Source of the DNA: Gammaproteobacteria bacterium
Lineage (GTDB): Bacteria > Pseudomonadota > Gammaproteobacteria > Halothiobacillales > Halothiobacillaceae
NCBI GenBank assembly: GCA_029335925.2
Contig: JARJMX020000053.1
Location: 1-13,605, forward strand
Length of the DNA stretch: 13,605 bases
Direction: 5' to 3'
A program made the translations under genes and the position numbers. The notes under the pieces were generated by a model. The model was not told the origin of the DNA. It saw only the letters and a program-made list of their open reading frames with translations, and did no database searches. The first letter of the stretch is position 1. The number at the start of each line of letters is the position of its first letter. Below are positions 1-7,362 of this stretch, in pieces.

Positions 1-725
1 CCACCAATGTGCGCGCCGGTGCCCGTTCACCGCTGGCCGCCGTGTTCCATTCCCTCACCATCCTGCTTGCGGTGGTGGTGTTCGCTCCCTGGCTCGCGCA
101 TGTGCCGATGGCCACCTTGGCCGCCATCCTGCTGCTCACCGCCTGGAACCTGAGCGAAGCCCCTCATTTTATCCACATGGTCAAGGTGGCCCCGCGTACC
201 GATGTGGCCGTACTTCTGACCTGCTTCGGCCTGACCATCTTCATCGACATGGTGGCCGCGGTCGGGGTCGGCATGGTGCTCGCCGCCTTCATCTTCATGC
301 ACCAGATGGCCAAGCTCACCGGTGGCCGTGAACGCACATCTGACGAGCCGATGCCGTTTGAGCTTCCGGAGTGGGCTGTGTTCTACGAATTCAACGGCCC
401 GCTGTTCTTCGGCGCCGCTGAGCAAGCCTTCGCCGCGCTGGACCGCGCGGCACGCGAGCACAAGGAGGCGAGCGTGATCATCATCGACTTCACCCACGTG
501 CCTTCCCTGGACATGAGCGGCATCCACGCCCTCCAATCCGCCCTTGAGCGCCTGCATGATCAACGCATCGCCGTGGTGCTCTCCGGCATGCATTCATCTG
601 TCTACCGCCCCCTGCGCAAGGCTGGCCTACGCGACATCCCCGGCCGACTGGCCTTTGCAACCGATGCCACCCAAACCGTGCTCGCCGCCGCCGCGCTACG
701 TCAGGCGCAGCGCGAGGCAGAGTAG
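1..725 (+). CDS. SulP-family anion permease, C-terminal part with STAS domain (5' end cut by window edge)
   Basis: This is the C-terminal part of a SulP/SLC26-type inner-membrane anion transporter (sulfate, bicarbonate or a similar anion; substrate not readable). The frame is open to the left edge and begins with T-N-V-R-A-G-A-R-S-P, the conserved SulP segment just before the last membrane helices, so the GTG at 9 is internal and not a start. Three hydrophobic stretches follow (about residues 10-30, 35-47 and 65-97 counted from that GTG), then a cytoplasmic STAS domain from about residue 120 to the end, with the typical D-F-T-H-V-P-S-L-D-M-S-G-I-H core near residues 160-173. The STAS domain in this family is a regulatory module. 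The stop is TAG at 723-725. No clear terminator follows. It has no evident link to the phosphate genes downstream. The family call is firm; the substrate is unknown. Confidence 0.9.
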   Translation, partial: TNVRAGARSPLAAVFHSLTILLAVVVFAPWLAHVPMATLAAILLLTAWNLSEAPHFIHMVKVAPRTDVAVLLTCFGLTIFIDMVAAVGVGMVLAAFIFMHQMAKLTGGRERTSDEPMPFELPEWAVFYEFNGPLFFGAAEQAFAALDRAAREHKEASVIIIDFTHVPSLDMSGIHALQSALERLHDQRIAVVLSGMHSSVYRPLRKAGLRDIPGRLAFATDATQTVLAAAALRQAQREAE

Positions 726-1190
726 CGCCCTGCTCGCAACAAGGCAGCAGCTGATCGGTGTCCTGGTTGATGGGTGCCTCAAGCGAAAGGGCGGCTCGTT
801 GAGTTCGTACACGCACCGGACCTCGCTCTGCGGACTGACGTAAAGCATGTGCCCAGGTACATCGGTTGCGGCGAGGTAGACGATGCAAGGGAGCCTCTCC
901 AGCATGTCCCGATAATCACGCTCACCCACCAACCATGGGACAGAAACATCATAGATCGGCACACCGGTTGCAGCCGCCCCATCAGAAGGAAGATCATCAT
1001 CAAGCGGGAAGGACACGGGAGACTAGGATCATCTTACCAGCGTACAAGATAAACCTACCGGGACGCACCTTCTTACCGCCTCGCCCCGCAAACTCCCAGC
1101 AGGCGCTGCGAGGCGATATTCTGCTGTACGAAGCAGGACAACGACACGGGCCCTGACCTATGCTTGCAAGCGAATAGCAGGAGGATCGAT
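726..1190. other. Gene-poor spacer between the SulP gene and sixA
   Basis: These 465 bases carry no intact gene that I can support. The left and middle part (786-1016, minus strand) is a PAS-domain relic listed separately. The right part (about 1017-1178) shows no convincing reading frame, no strong hairpin with a T-run and no clear -35/-10 pair. The only functional signal is the sixA ribosome binding site AGGAGG at 1179-1184. A weak -10-like TATGCT at 1159-1164 has no matching -35. Confidence 0.6.
786..1016 (-). pseudogene. Remnant of a PAS-domain sensor protein
   Basis: Read on the minus strand, residues 34-77 of an open frame starting at a GTG (1014-1016) look like the first half of a PAS domain: an entry helix D-Y-R-D-M-L-E-R-L-P, then C-I-V-Y-L-A-A, then M-L-Y-V-S-P-Q-S-E, the pattern seen at the start of PAS domains in GGDEF/EAL proteins and sensor kinases. 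The similarity stops after about residue 77; the rest of the frame (to 696, running into the 3' end of the SulP gene) is low-quality sequence rich in Cys, Arg and Leu. There is an in-frame stop two codons upstream of the GTG (1023-1025), no ribosome binding site, and no effector domain. I therefore read it as a decayed fragment of a larger signalling gene rather than a working small protein. A short expressed PAS-only protein is the alternative, but less likely. Confidence 0.5.
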
Positions 1191-1694
1191 ATGCAACTCA
1201 TCTTGATCCGTCACGCCCCGGCGGGCGACCGAGTGGAGTGGGCACTCAGCGGCCTGCCCGACGAGGACAGACCCTTGACCAAGGAAGGTCGTACAAAAAT
1301 GCGCCGGGTGGTGCGCGGCCTGCGGCGTGTGCTGGAGAGCCCCGAACGGCTGTTCAGCAGCCCCCTGCTACGCGCCCGCCAGACTGCCGAGTTGCTGCTT
1401 GAGCGCTATCCGGACCTGCGCGTGGAGACCGCCACCGAGCTTAAGCCCGATGCCGATCCCGCGGCCACCCTCGCCTGGCTCAAGGCCCTCGACGACGGTC
1501 AGCGGATCGCCTTGGTCGGCCACGAGCCCCACCTCTCGGGCCTGCTCGCCCTGCTGGTGCACGGCGACCAAAACCTGGACACCCTACCCTTGCGCAAAGG
1601 AGGCGTAGCGATCCTCGAACTCGACACTCTCCGCCCTGCTGAAGCCCGCCTGATCGCCTTCCTGCCACCGCGCGTGCTGCGCGCCCTCGGCTGA
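1191..1694 (+). CDS. sixA: SixA-type phosphohistidine phosphatase
   Basis: A 167-residue member of the histidine phosphatase (phosphoglycerate-mutase-like) superfamily, of SixA size. It starts M-Q-L-I-L-I-R-H-A-P-A-G, giving the catalytic R-H-x-P/A-x-G motif with nucleophilic His8. A second conserved Arg lies in S-S-P-L-L-R-A-R-Q-T-A (Arg61), and the second catalytic His is in V-G-H-E-P-H (His111). Known SixA proteins remove phosphate from phosphohistidine on signalling or phosphotransfer proteins; the partner here cannot be read from sequence. The start at 1191 was chosen because AGGAGG at 1179-1184 sits 6 bases upstream and because translation from an earlier codon (1164) would add residues before the canonical M-Q-L-I-L-I-R-H start. 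The next gene, ppx, begins 42 bases downstream in the same direction, so the two may be co-transcribed. Confidence 0.92.
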   Translation: MQLILIRHAPAGDRVEWALSGLPDEDRPLTKEGRTKMRRVVRGLRRVLESPERLFSSPLLRARQTAELLLERYPDLRVETATELKPDADPAATLAWLKALDDGQRIALVGHEPHLSGLLALLVHGDQNLDTLPLRKGGVAILELDTLRPAEARLIAFLPPRVLRALG

Positions 1695-1701
1695 GCAAAG
1701 A

Positions 1702-1707
1702 TATAAT
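1702..1707 (+). promoter_or_regulatory. Possible -10 element ahead of ppx
   Basis: A perfect TATAAT lies in a short AT-rich patch between sixA and ppx, 30 bases before the ppx ATG. It stands out from the GC-rich surroundings. No TTGACA-like -35 is present 16-18 bases upstream (that stretch is GC-rich sixA coding sequence), so it may be an isolated match or a promoter that needs an activator. Confidence 0.3.
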
Positions 1708-1736
1708 TTTTAAATTCAAGGCTGGAAATCTTCCGC

Positions 1737-3236
1737 ATGACCGACTCAGGCAACTTGCTGGCTGCGATCGACCTCGGCTCCAACAGCTTCCATATGGTGG
1801 TGATGCGCGTTTTGCCGGATGGCCAGGCGCAAGTGGTCGACCGCCTCAAAGAGATGGTGCGCCTCGGTGGCGGCCTGGACGAGGCCAACAACCTCAGCCC
1901 GGAGGCCATCGATCGCGCGCTGGACTGCCTAGCCCGCTTCGGCCAGCGCCTGCGTGACATGCCGCGCGGCAGCGTGCGCGCGGTCGGCACCAACACCCTG
2001 CGCCAGGCCAAAAATGCAGGCGAATTCCTAAAAAAAGCGCAGCAAGTCCTCGGTCATCCCATTGAAGTCATTGCTGGGCGTGAAGAAGCCCGCCTGATCT
2101 ACCTTGGTGTGGCCCATACCGATCTCGAAACCGCCGAACGGCGCCTGGTGGTGGACATTGGTGGCGGCAGCACCGAGATCATTATCGGCCAGGGCTTTAC
2201 CCCAGAATTTATGGAGAGCATGCCTCTTGGCTGCGTGAGCATGACCCGGCGCTTTCTTGCGGATGGGCTTTATACCCGCGACACGCTCAAACGCGCGGAA
2301 AACGAGGCACGGCTGGAAACCCGCCCCTATGAATACGCCTTCCGTCACCACCGTTGGCAGCGCGCAGTTGGTGCCTCAGGCACGGCCAAGGCCTTGGCTG
2401 CAGTATGCCAAGCGAGCGGCTGGTGCGAGAGAGGGCAGTTGACCGCCGAAGGTCTTGCCCGCATTCGCAAGGCGCTGCTCAAGGCTGGGCGCATCGAGCA
2501 GCTCGATCTGCCCGGCTTGAGCGAGGAGCGACGCCCGGTGTTCGCCGGTGGCTATGTGGTCATGCAGGCGGTTTTCGATGCCTTCGAAATCGACACCATG
2601 CACATCTCCGAGGGCGCCCTGCGCGAGGGACTCATCTTCGACCGCATCGGCCGCATGCGCGGAAACAATGTCCGGAGCGCCACCCTGGAACGGCTGCAGC
2701 GCGATTTCCGCGTGGATCGCGCCCATGCCCAGCGGGTGGCCGAGACCGCCCAGCAGCTGTTCGAACAGGTACGCGAGGACTGGAACTTGGATCCCGAGCA
2801 GGATGGCAAGGTACTGCGCAAAGCCGCCCTGCTGCATGAAATCGGCATGATGCTGGCGCACAGCGGCTATCATGAGCACGGCGCCTACATCCTGCGTTAT
2901 GCCGACATGCCGGGCTTCACCCAGCAGGAGCAGCAGCGTCTGGCCGCCCTTGTGCTAGCCCACCGGCGCAAGCTGAAGAAGAGCTGGATGAACGACCAGC
3001 CGGAAGAGTGGCGCGATGCCAACCTACGCCTAGCCACCCTGCTACGTCTGGCTGTGACCCTTCACCGCTCGCGCTCGCCGCGCGGAGACATCCCGGTGCT
3101 TGACATGGAGGCCGCCGGCAACGCGCTGCGCCTGCACTTCCCCCCTGAGTGGCTGGAACGCCACCCCCTGACCCGTTCCGATCTCGAACGCGAGGCCGAG
3201 TACTTAGCCCCTCATCTGCGCCTCAGCTTCCGTTGA
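1737..3236 (+). CDS. ppx: Exopolyphosphatase / pppGpp phosphatase (Ppx/GppA family)
   Basis: A 499-residue cytoplasmic Ppx/GppA enzyme, close to the usual length of about 500. Family members release phosphate from the ends of polyphosphate and/or convert pppGpp to ppGpp. The N-terminal actin-like ATPase fold shows the phosphate-1 motif A-I-D-L-G-S-N-S-F-H (residues 10-19), the conserved G-R-E-E-A-R-L-I-Y-L-G (114-124) that carries the catalytic Glu, and the phosphate-2 loop V-D-I-G-G-G-S-T-E (139-147). The C-terminal half has the HD-like helical domain with L-L-H-E-I-G-M near residue 370 and a conserved A-H-R-R-K segment near 410. Sequence alone does not separate Ppx from GppA; placement beside ppk and the phosphate genes favours Ppx. 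It runs convergently toward ppk, with 53 bases between the two stop codons. The Shine-Dalgarno site is weak. The start at 1737 puts the L-A-A-I-D-L-G-S-N motif at its expected N-terminal position. Confidence 0.93.
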   Translation: MTDSGNLLAAIDLGSNSFHMVVMRVLPDGQAQVVDRLKEMVRLGGGLDEANNLSPEAIDRALDCLARFGQRLRDMPRGSVRAVGTNTLRQAKNAGEFLKKAQQVLGHPIEVIAGREEARLIYLGVAHTDLETAERRLVVDIGGGSTEIIIGQGFTPEFMESMPLGCVSMTRRFLADGLYTRDTLKRAENEARLETRPYEYAFRHHRWQRAVGASGTAKALAAVCQASGWCERGQLTAEGLARIRKALLKAGRIEQLDLPGLSEERRPVFAGGYVVMQAVFDAFEIDTMHISEGALREGLIFDRIGRMRGNNVRSATLERLQRDFRVDRAHAQRVAETAQQLFEQVREDWNLDPEQDGKVLRKAALLHEIGMMLAHSGYHEHGAYILRYADMPGFTQQEQQRLAALVLAHRRKLKKSWMNDQPEEWRDANLRLATLLRLAVTLHRSRSPRGDIPVLDMEAAGNALRLHFPPEWLERHPLTRSDLEREAEYLAPHLRLSFR

Positions 3237-3289
3237 AGCTGCCTTGGGGGGCTTCTATCAAGTTCAGCTGCCAACCTGCCTCCTGCTCG

Positions 3290-5389
3290 TCAGCTCGCCT
3301 GGGCCAGCCGCTCGAGCAAAATGCGCTGCGCCGAACGCGGCTCCTCGCCCAGGGCTGGCTTCACCCGCTGGTATTCACCATCAGGTTGCAGTTCCCAGCT
3401 GCCACTGGTGTCAGCAAAGGCCAGGTTGAACACCTCGTCGATGATCCGCTCGCGCAGGGCCTTCTCCTCAATCGGGAAGCAGGTCTCGACGCGCGAGTAG
3501 AGGTTGCGCGGCATCCAGTCGGCGCTGGAGATGAACACCTCCTCGTTGCCACCGTTGGCGAACATGAACACACGGGCATGCTCAAGAAAGCGCCCCATCA
3601 GTGAGCGCACACGGATGTTCTCCGATAGGCCCGGCACCCCCGGCCGCAGGCAGCAGATGCCGCGTACCACAAGCTCAATCCGAACCCCCGCCGCGGAGGC
3701 CTCGTACAGCGCGTGGATGATGCTCGGGTCGATCAGCGCATTCATCTTGGCACGGATCAGCGCCGGGCGGCCGGCGCGGGCATGCTCGGCCTCGCGCCGG
3801 ATGCGCTCAAGCATGCCCTCGCGCAAGGTGAAGGGCGATTGCAGCAGCTTCTTTAAGCGAATTCCACGGGAAAGGCCGGTAAGCTGGACGAACAGCTTGT
3901 GCACGTCCTCGCCGATCTGCGCATCATCGGTCAGCAGGCCGTAGTCGGTGTAGGCACGTGCCGTGCCGGTGTGGTAGTTGCCAGAACTTAAGTGGACGAA
4001 GCGTTTGAGGCTGCGACCTTCGCGCCGCACCACCAAAGTCATCTTGGCATGGGTCTTGTAGCCGACGATGCCATAGGCGACATAGGCCCCAGCCTTCTGT
4101 AGGCGGGTTGCCATATTGATGTTGGCCGCCTCATCGAAGCGGGCGCGCAGTTCGATCACCGCAGTAACCTCCTTGCCCGCGCGCGCGGCCTGCTCCAGCG
4201 CATCGACGATGGCCGAGTTGCTGCCGGTGCGGTAGAGGGTCTGCTTGATCGCCACCACCTTCGGGTCCTGCGCCGCCTGGCGGATGAAATCCACCACCGG
4301 AGCGAACGACTGGTAGGGGTGATGCATGAGAATGCGGCGATGCTTGGCGATCGCATCGAAGATACTCTCAAAGCCCGCCAGCTCGCGCGGCATGCCGGGG
4401 GTGAAGGGCGCGAACTTGAGGTCGCTGCGCTCGACCAAATCATACACCGCCATCAGACGATTCAGGTTGACCGGCCCATGCACCTTGAACAGTGCTCGGC
4501 GGGAGAGCTCGAACTCCTCGAGCAGATAGTCCGCCACCTCGTCCGGGCAGTTGTCCGCTACCTCGAGGCGTACGGCATCGCCATAGTTGCGCTCTAATAG
4601 CTCACCCTGCAGTACCTCGAGCAGATCTTCGTCCATATCCACATCGACCGGCAGGTCGCTGTTGCGAGTGACGCGGAACTGGTAGCAGCCGGTCACCTTC
4701 ATGCCGGGGAACAGCTCGTCTACGTGGGCGTGGATGATCGAGCTGAGGAAGACGAAGTCATGCGGGCCGCTCCCCGCCGACTCCGGCATGCGGACGATGC
4801 GCGGCAGACTGCGCGGTGCCTGCACCACGGCCATCCGCCCCTCGCGACCGAAGTCGTCCTCCCCCTCGAGAGTGACGACGAAATTGAGGCTCTTGTTGAG
4901 CACGCGCGGGAAGGGATGCGCGGGATCAAGCCCTAGCGGGGTGAGCACGGGCGCCAGTTCGCTCAAAAAGTACGCCTGTACCCAGGCTGCCTGCTCCTTG
5001 TTCCAGTGGGTACGACGTACGAAGCGGATACCCGCCTCGCGCAGAGCCGGGATCATCACATCGTTCAGCACCCGGTATTGATCGGCCACCAGCAAATGAG
5101 CCTCGTGGTAGACCTTATCGAGCTGCTCGACCGGGGTCATGCCGCACTCCCCGGCGCGCGTAACCCCGGCGCGCAGCTGCTGGATCAGACTCGCGACACG
5201 CACCTCGAAGAACTCGTCCAGGTTGCTCGACGAGATGCACAGGAAGCGCAACCGCTCGAGCAGGGCCACCGCCTCGTCCGTCGCCAGCTCAAGCACGCGA
5301 CGATTGAATTTCAAAAGGCTCAGCTCGCGATTGATGAACGGCGGCAGGGTGGTATCCAAAGACGTTTCGGCTGGGGATTCTGGCGTCAT
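3290..5389 (-). CDS. ppk: Polyphosphate kinase 1
   Basis: A 699-residue PPK1, which reversibly transfers the gamma-phosphate of ATP to a growing inorganic polyphosphate chain, usually at the inner face of the membrane. The four-domain layout is complete: an N-terminal domain beginning F-I-N-R-E-L-S-L-L-K-F-N-R-R-V-L (residues 18-33) with S-S-S-N-L-D-E-F-F (53-61); the head domain to about 310; the first catalytic domain with H-P-Y-Q-S-F (357-362), I-K-Q-T-L-Y-R-T (381-388) and Y-K-T-H-A-K (444-449), whose His447 corresponds to the autophosphorylated His; V-H-L-S-S-G-N-Y-H (465-473), with a second conserved His; and the second catalytic domain with the E-H-A-R-V-F His (604). All key residues are present. 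The start ATG (5387-5389) leaves about ten residues before the conserved domain. There is no good Shine-Dalgarno site; the upstream stretch is A/T-rich. It is divergent from phoU and convergent with ppx. Confidence 0.96.
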   Translation of the reverse strand: MTPESPAETSLDTTLPPFINRELSLLKFNRRVLELATDEAVALLERLRFLCISSSNLDEFFEVRVASLIQQLRAGVTRAGECGMTPVEQLDKVYHEAHLLVADQYRVLNDVMIPALREAGIRFVRRTHWNKEQAAWVQAYFLSELAPVLTPLGLDPAHPFPRVLNKSLNFVVTLEGEDDFGREGRMAVVQAPRSLPRIVRMPESAGSGPHDFVFLSSIIHAHVDELFPGMKVTGCYQFRVTRNSDLPVDVDMDEDLLEVLQGELLERNYGDAVRLEVADNCPDEVADYLLEEFELSRRALFKVHGPVNLNRLMAVYDLVERSDLKFAPFTPGMPRELAGFESIFDAIAKHRRILMHHPYQSFAPVVDFIRQAAQDPKVVAIKQTLYRTGSNSAIVDALEQAARAGKEVTAVIELRARFDEAANINMATRLQKAGAYVAYGIVGYKTHAKMTLVVRREGRSLKRFVHLSSGNYHTGTARAYTDYGLLTDDAQIGEDVHKLFVQLTGLSRGIRLKKLLQSPFTLREGMLERIRREAEHARAGRPALIRAKMNALIDPSIIHALYEASAAGVRIELVVRGICCLRPGVPGLSENIRVRSLMGRFLEHARVFMFANGGNEEVFISSADWMPRNLYSRVETCFPIEEKALRERIIDEVFNLAFADTSGSWELQPDGEYQRVKPALGEEPRSAQRILLERLAQAS

Positions 5390-5521
5390 GTTTTTGCAAA
5401 AAATTTCAGGTTAATATTAAGTTTGTTCAAAAACTTACCGTTCGATCAGGGCATCAAACGCCCTGATATACCCTAGCCCATTCGCCGCATGGCGAGCAAT
5501 CGTGCCACGCCAGGAGACCCC
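5390..5521. promoter_or_regulatory. Divergent ppk-phoU control region with palindromes
   Basis: This 132-base spacer must hold the promoters for both ppk (leftward) and phoU (rightward). It contains three symmetric elements: the perfect palindrome TTAATATTAA (5411-5420); an inverted repeat AAGTTT/AAACTT with a 6-base gap (5419-5436); and a perfect 8-bp inverted repeat ATCAGGGC/GCCCTGAT separated by 7 bases (5445-5467). The left half is strikingly A/T-rich compared with its surroundings. I see no Pho box (CTGTCAT-like repeats at 11-bp spacing), so ppk and phoU do not appear to be direct PhoB targets from this region. No confident -35/-10 pair can be assigned. The phoU ribosome binding site AGGAG is at 5512-5516. 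The palindromes could be operators or an mRNA hairpin. Confidence 0.55.
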
Positions 5522-6232
5522 ATGGACATGCTGCAGACTCCACATATTACCCGCGTTTACGACCTTGAGCTCCAACAGGCCCGAGGGATGGTGATGACCA
5601 TGGGGGGGCTGGTCGAGCAACAGCTCGACAGCGCCCTGCGCGCCCTGTTCGAGCATAATATCGAGCTTGGGCAATCCGCGGCCACCGGGGATTATAAAGT
5701 CAACGAGTTCGAAGTCAGGATCGACGAGCTGGTCGTGCAGACCATTGCCCTGCGCCAGCCTGCCGCCAACGACCTGCGCTTTCTTTTCACCGTCATCAAG
5801 ATCATCACTGACCTCGAACGTATCGGCGACAAGGCCGAGAAGATCGGCCGCCTGTCGCTCACGCTTGCGCCCCTGCTGAATGGTTTTGCTTTCATAGAGG
5901 ACATGCGCAGCATGGGAACGCAGGTGCAGAAAATGCTCCATGAAGCCCTGGATGCCTTCGCGCGCATGGATGCGGAGGCTGCCGCGCGTATCAGTGCCGA
6001 GGATTTAGAGGTCAACAAGACCTATAAAAAGGCCCTTGCCGAGCTGATGCAGCATATGAGCCAGAATCCGAACACCATTGACGTCAGCCTTGACATCTTG
6101 TGGTGCCTGCGCGCCATCGAACGCATTGGCGACCATGTCACCAACCTGTGCGAATACGTGATCTTCCTGGTCAAGGGCAAGGATGTACGCCACTTGAGCC
6201 GTGAGGACATGCTGCGCGAGGTGACCAGCTAA
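5522..6232 (+). CDS. phoU: Phosphate transport/signalling regulator PhoU
   Basis: A 236-residue PhoU, a cytoplasmic all-helical protein made of two tandem three-helix bundles that links the PstSCAB transporter to PhoR and keeps the Pho response off when phosphate is plentiful. Both repeats carry the family metal-site pattern: D-L-R-F-L-F-T-V-I-K-I-I-T-D-L-E-R-I-G-D in the first and S-L-D-I-L-W-C-L-R-A-I-E-R-I-G-D-H in the second. The start ATG at 5522 has AGGAG 5 bases upstream; the earlier ATG at 5489 has no such site and would add a non-conserved extension. In many proteobacteria phoU ends the pst operon on the same strand. Here it is on the opposite strand, convergent with pstB and divergent from ppk. 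Its TAA stop is part of a CTAA target duplication flanking an inserted mobile element, so everything after the stop up to 6376 came with the insertion. Confidence 0.95.
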   Translation: MDMLQTPHITRVYDLELQQARGMVMTMGGLVEQQLDSALRALFEHNIELGQSAATGDYKVNEFEVRIDELVVQTIALRQPAANDLRFLFTVIKIITDLERIGDKAEKIGRLSLTLAPLLNGFAFIEDMRSMGTQVQKMLHEALDAFARMDAEAAARISAEDLEVNKTYKKALAELMQHMSQNPNTIDVSLDILWCLRAIERIGDHVTNLCEYVIFLVKGKDVRHLSREDMLREVTS

Positions 6233-6376
6233 GGAAATGCTGAAGAAATCGTCGCGAGCGGGCGAAGAGCAAGGGGCACGGAGCGCTGCGACCGAGATAT
6301 ATAAATAGGCAAGGGAGCGAGCACCGCGCAACGCAGCCATTCGACCGCGCAGTAGATTTATTCAGCGTTTCCCTAA
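6229..6376. repeat. CTAA target-site duplication flanking the MITE
   Basis: The four bases CTAA occur directly before the element (6229-6232) and directly after it (6373-6376). The left copy supplies the TAA stop codon of phoU. A CTAA duplication matches the YTAR target choice known for the IS5 group of insertion sequences. Confidence 0.75.
6233..6372. mobile_element. IS5-type MITE inserted at the phoU stop codon
   Basis: A 140-bp non-coding element bounded by 18-bp terminal inverted repeats that match at 16 of 18 positions: GGAAATGCTGAAGAAATC on the left (6233-6250) and, read inward from the right (6372-6355), GGAAACGCTGAATAAATC. Weaker inverted similarity continues inward, so a transcript could fold into a long imperfect hairpin; the centre is an A/T-rich stretch around 6295-6308. 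It is flanked by a perfect CTAA duplication and has no transposase frame. These are the marks of a miniature inverted-repeat transposable element moved in trans by an IS5-group transposase. The family assignment rests on the ends and the duplication, not on a database match. It lies immediately after phoU and before the terminator, so it becomes part of the phoU mRNA 3' untranslated region. Confidence 0.78.
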
Positions 6377-6392
6377 AGTTTTGGCCATTCCC

Positions 6393-6412
6393 CCCCGCAG
6401 CACTACGCGGGG
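6393..6412. other. Small GC hairpin upstream of the terminator
   Basis: CCCCGC (6393-6398) and GCGGGG (6407-6412) form a 6-bp stem with an 8-base loop. No T-run follows on either strand, so it is not itself an intrinsic terminator. It may add stability to the converging 3' ends of phoU and pstB transcripts. Confidence 0.35.
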
Positions 6413-6425
6413 ACAGAAAAGAAAC

Positions 6426-6450
6426 AAGGGGCTCAATGGCCCCTTTTTTT
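6426..6450 (+). terminator. Intrinsic terminator between phoU and pstB
   Basis: A 7-bp stem, AAGGGGC (6426-6432) with GCCCCTT (6439-6445), a 6-base loop and a run of seven T (6444-6450), ends the phoU transcript. On the opposite strand the same hairpin is followed by a T-rich tail (from the A-rich 6413-6427), so it probably also serves the pst operon coming from the right, whose last stop codon is 23 bases away. Confidence 0.88.
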
Positions 6451-6472
6451 CTTGCCCATGAGAGGCGAGCAT

Positions 6473-7342
6473 TTAGCCAAAGCGGCCGGTAATGTAATCT
6501 TCGGTTTCCTTCTTGCCCGGCTTGGTGAAAATGATGCTGGTGTGATCGTACTCCACCAGTCTGCCAAGGTACATGAAAGCCGTGTAGTCGGACACCCGTG
6601 CCGCCTGTTGCATATTGTGCGTCACGATCACCACGGTAAACTCGGTTTTGAGCTCATTGATCAGCTCCTCGATCTTGAGGGTGGAGATCGGATCGAGGGC
6701 CGAAGTCGGCTCATCAAACAGGATCACTTCGGGCTTCACCGCGATGCTGCGGGCAATGCACAGACGCTGTTGCTGACCACCGGAGAGTGCGGTACCGGAC
6801 TGCTTGAGCTTGTCTTTGACCTCATCCCACAGCGCCGCCTTGCGCAAGGCCCACTCCACGCGCTCATCCATCTGCGCTTTGGAGAGTTTTTCGTAAAGCT
6901 TGACCCCGAAGGCGATATTGTCATAGATCGACATCGGAAACGGCGTGGGTTTTTGGAACACCATGCCAATCTTGGCGCGCAACAGGTTGACGTCGCGCCC
7001 TTTCTCCAGCAGGTTGCAGCCATCCATGATGATCTCCCCCTCGGCGCGCTGCCCAGGATAGAGGTCATAGATGCGATTGAGGGTACGCAGCAAGGTCGAC
7101 TTGCCGCAACCCGATGGCCCGATCAATGCCGTCACCTGGCAAGCCGGGATGTTCATGTTGATATCGTACAGTCCCTGGAACTTGCCATAGAAAAAATTCA
7201 ACTTGCGCAGTGAGAGCTTGGGGTTTTCGACATGACGGATGCCATCGACCTTTTCCGTCAAGGCATGACCAGCCGTCATGCTGGCGCCAACCGCCGCCGA
7301 CACATCGAAATTCACACTGCCCTGCAAGGTCGCCGTGCTCAT
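6473..7342 (-). CDS. pstB: Phosphate ABC transporter, ATP-binding protein
   Basis: The 289-residue ATPase of the high-affinity phosphate importer; as a dimer it powers the PstCA channel from the cytoplasmic face. Motifs in order: Walker [10 protein letters not shown] (75-83), Q-loop Gln130 in [12 protein letters not shown], signature L-S-G-G-Q-Q-Q-R (186-193), Walker B V-I-L-F-D-E (206-211) followed by P-T-S-A-L-D-P, and the switch His in T-H-N-M (His242). The [14 protein letters not shown] stretch is typical of PstB. The start at 7342 was preferred over an upstream ATG because it falls 20 bases after the pstA stop, whereas the longer form would lie inside pstA with a non-conserved leader. 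The N-terminal 40 residues before the ABC domain are somewhat longer than in E. coli PstB. Last gene of the pst operon. Confidence 0.96.
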   Translation of the reverse strand: MSTATLQGSVNFDVSAAVGASMTAGHALTEKVDGIRHVENPKLSLRKLNFFYGKFQGLYDINMNIPACQVTALIGPSGCGKSTLLRTLNRIYDLYPGQRAEGEIIMDGCNLLEKGRDVNLLRAKIGMVFQKPTPFPMSIYDNIAFGVKLYEKLSKAQMDERVEWALRKAALWDEVKDKLKQSGTALSGGQQQRLCIARSIAVKPEVILFDEPTSALDPISTLKIEELINELKTEFTVVIVTHNMQQAARVSDYTAFMYLGRLVEYDHTSIIFTKPGKKETEDYITGRFG

Positions 7343-7362
7343 GCGAGGGGTCTCCGTTGGGG

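Noticed and set aside
3235..3255. Weak inverted repeat GAAGC/GCTTC at the ppx-ppk convergent junction as a terminator
   Set aside because: Only 5 bp of clean stem with an 11-base loop and no T-run on either strand; the left arm also overlaps the ppx stop codon.
5006..5476. Long plus-strand frames antisense to ppk, pst and pho genes (for example 5006-5476, 6452-7213, 9642-10541)
   Set aside because: They are mirror frames produced by strong GC-rich codon bias; none shows a recognisable domain and all overlie well-supported genes.
5489..5521. Longer phoU starting at ATG 5489
   Set aside because: No ribosome binding site, and the added residues are not typical of PhoU; the ATG at 5522 has AGGAG at good spacing.
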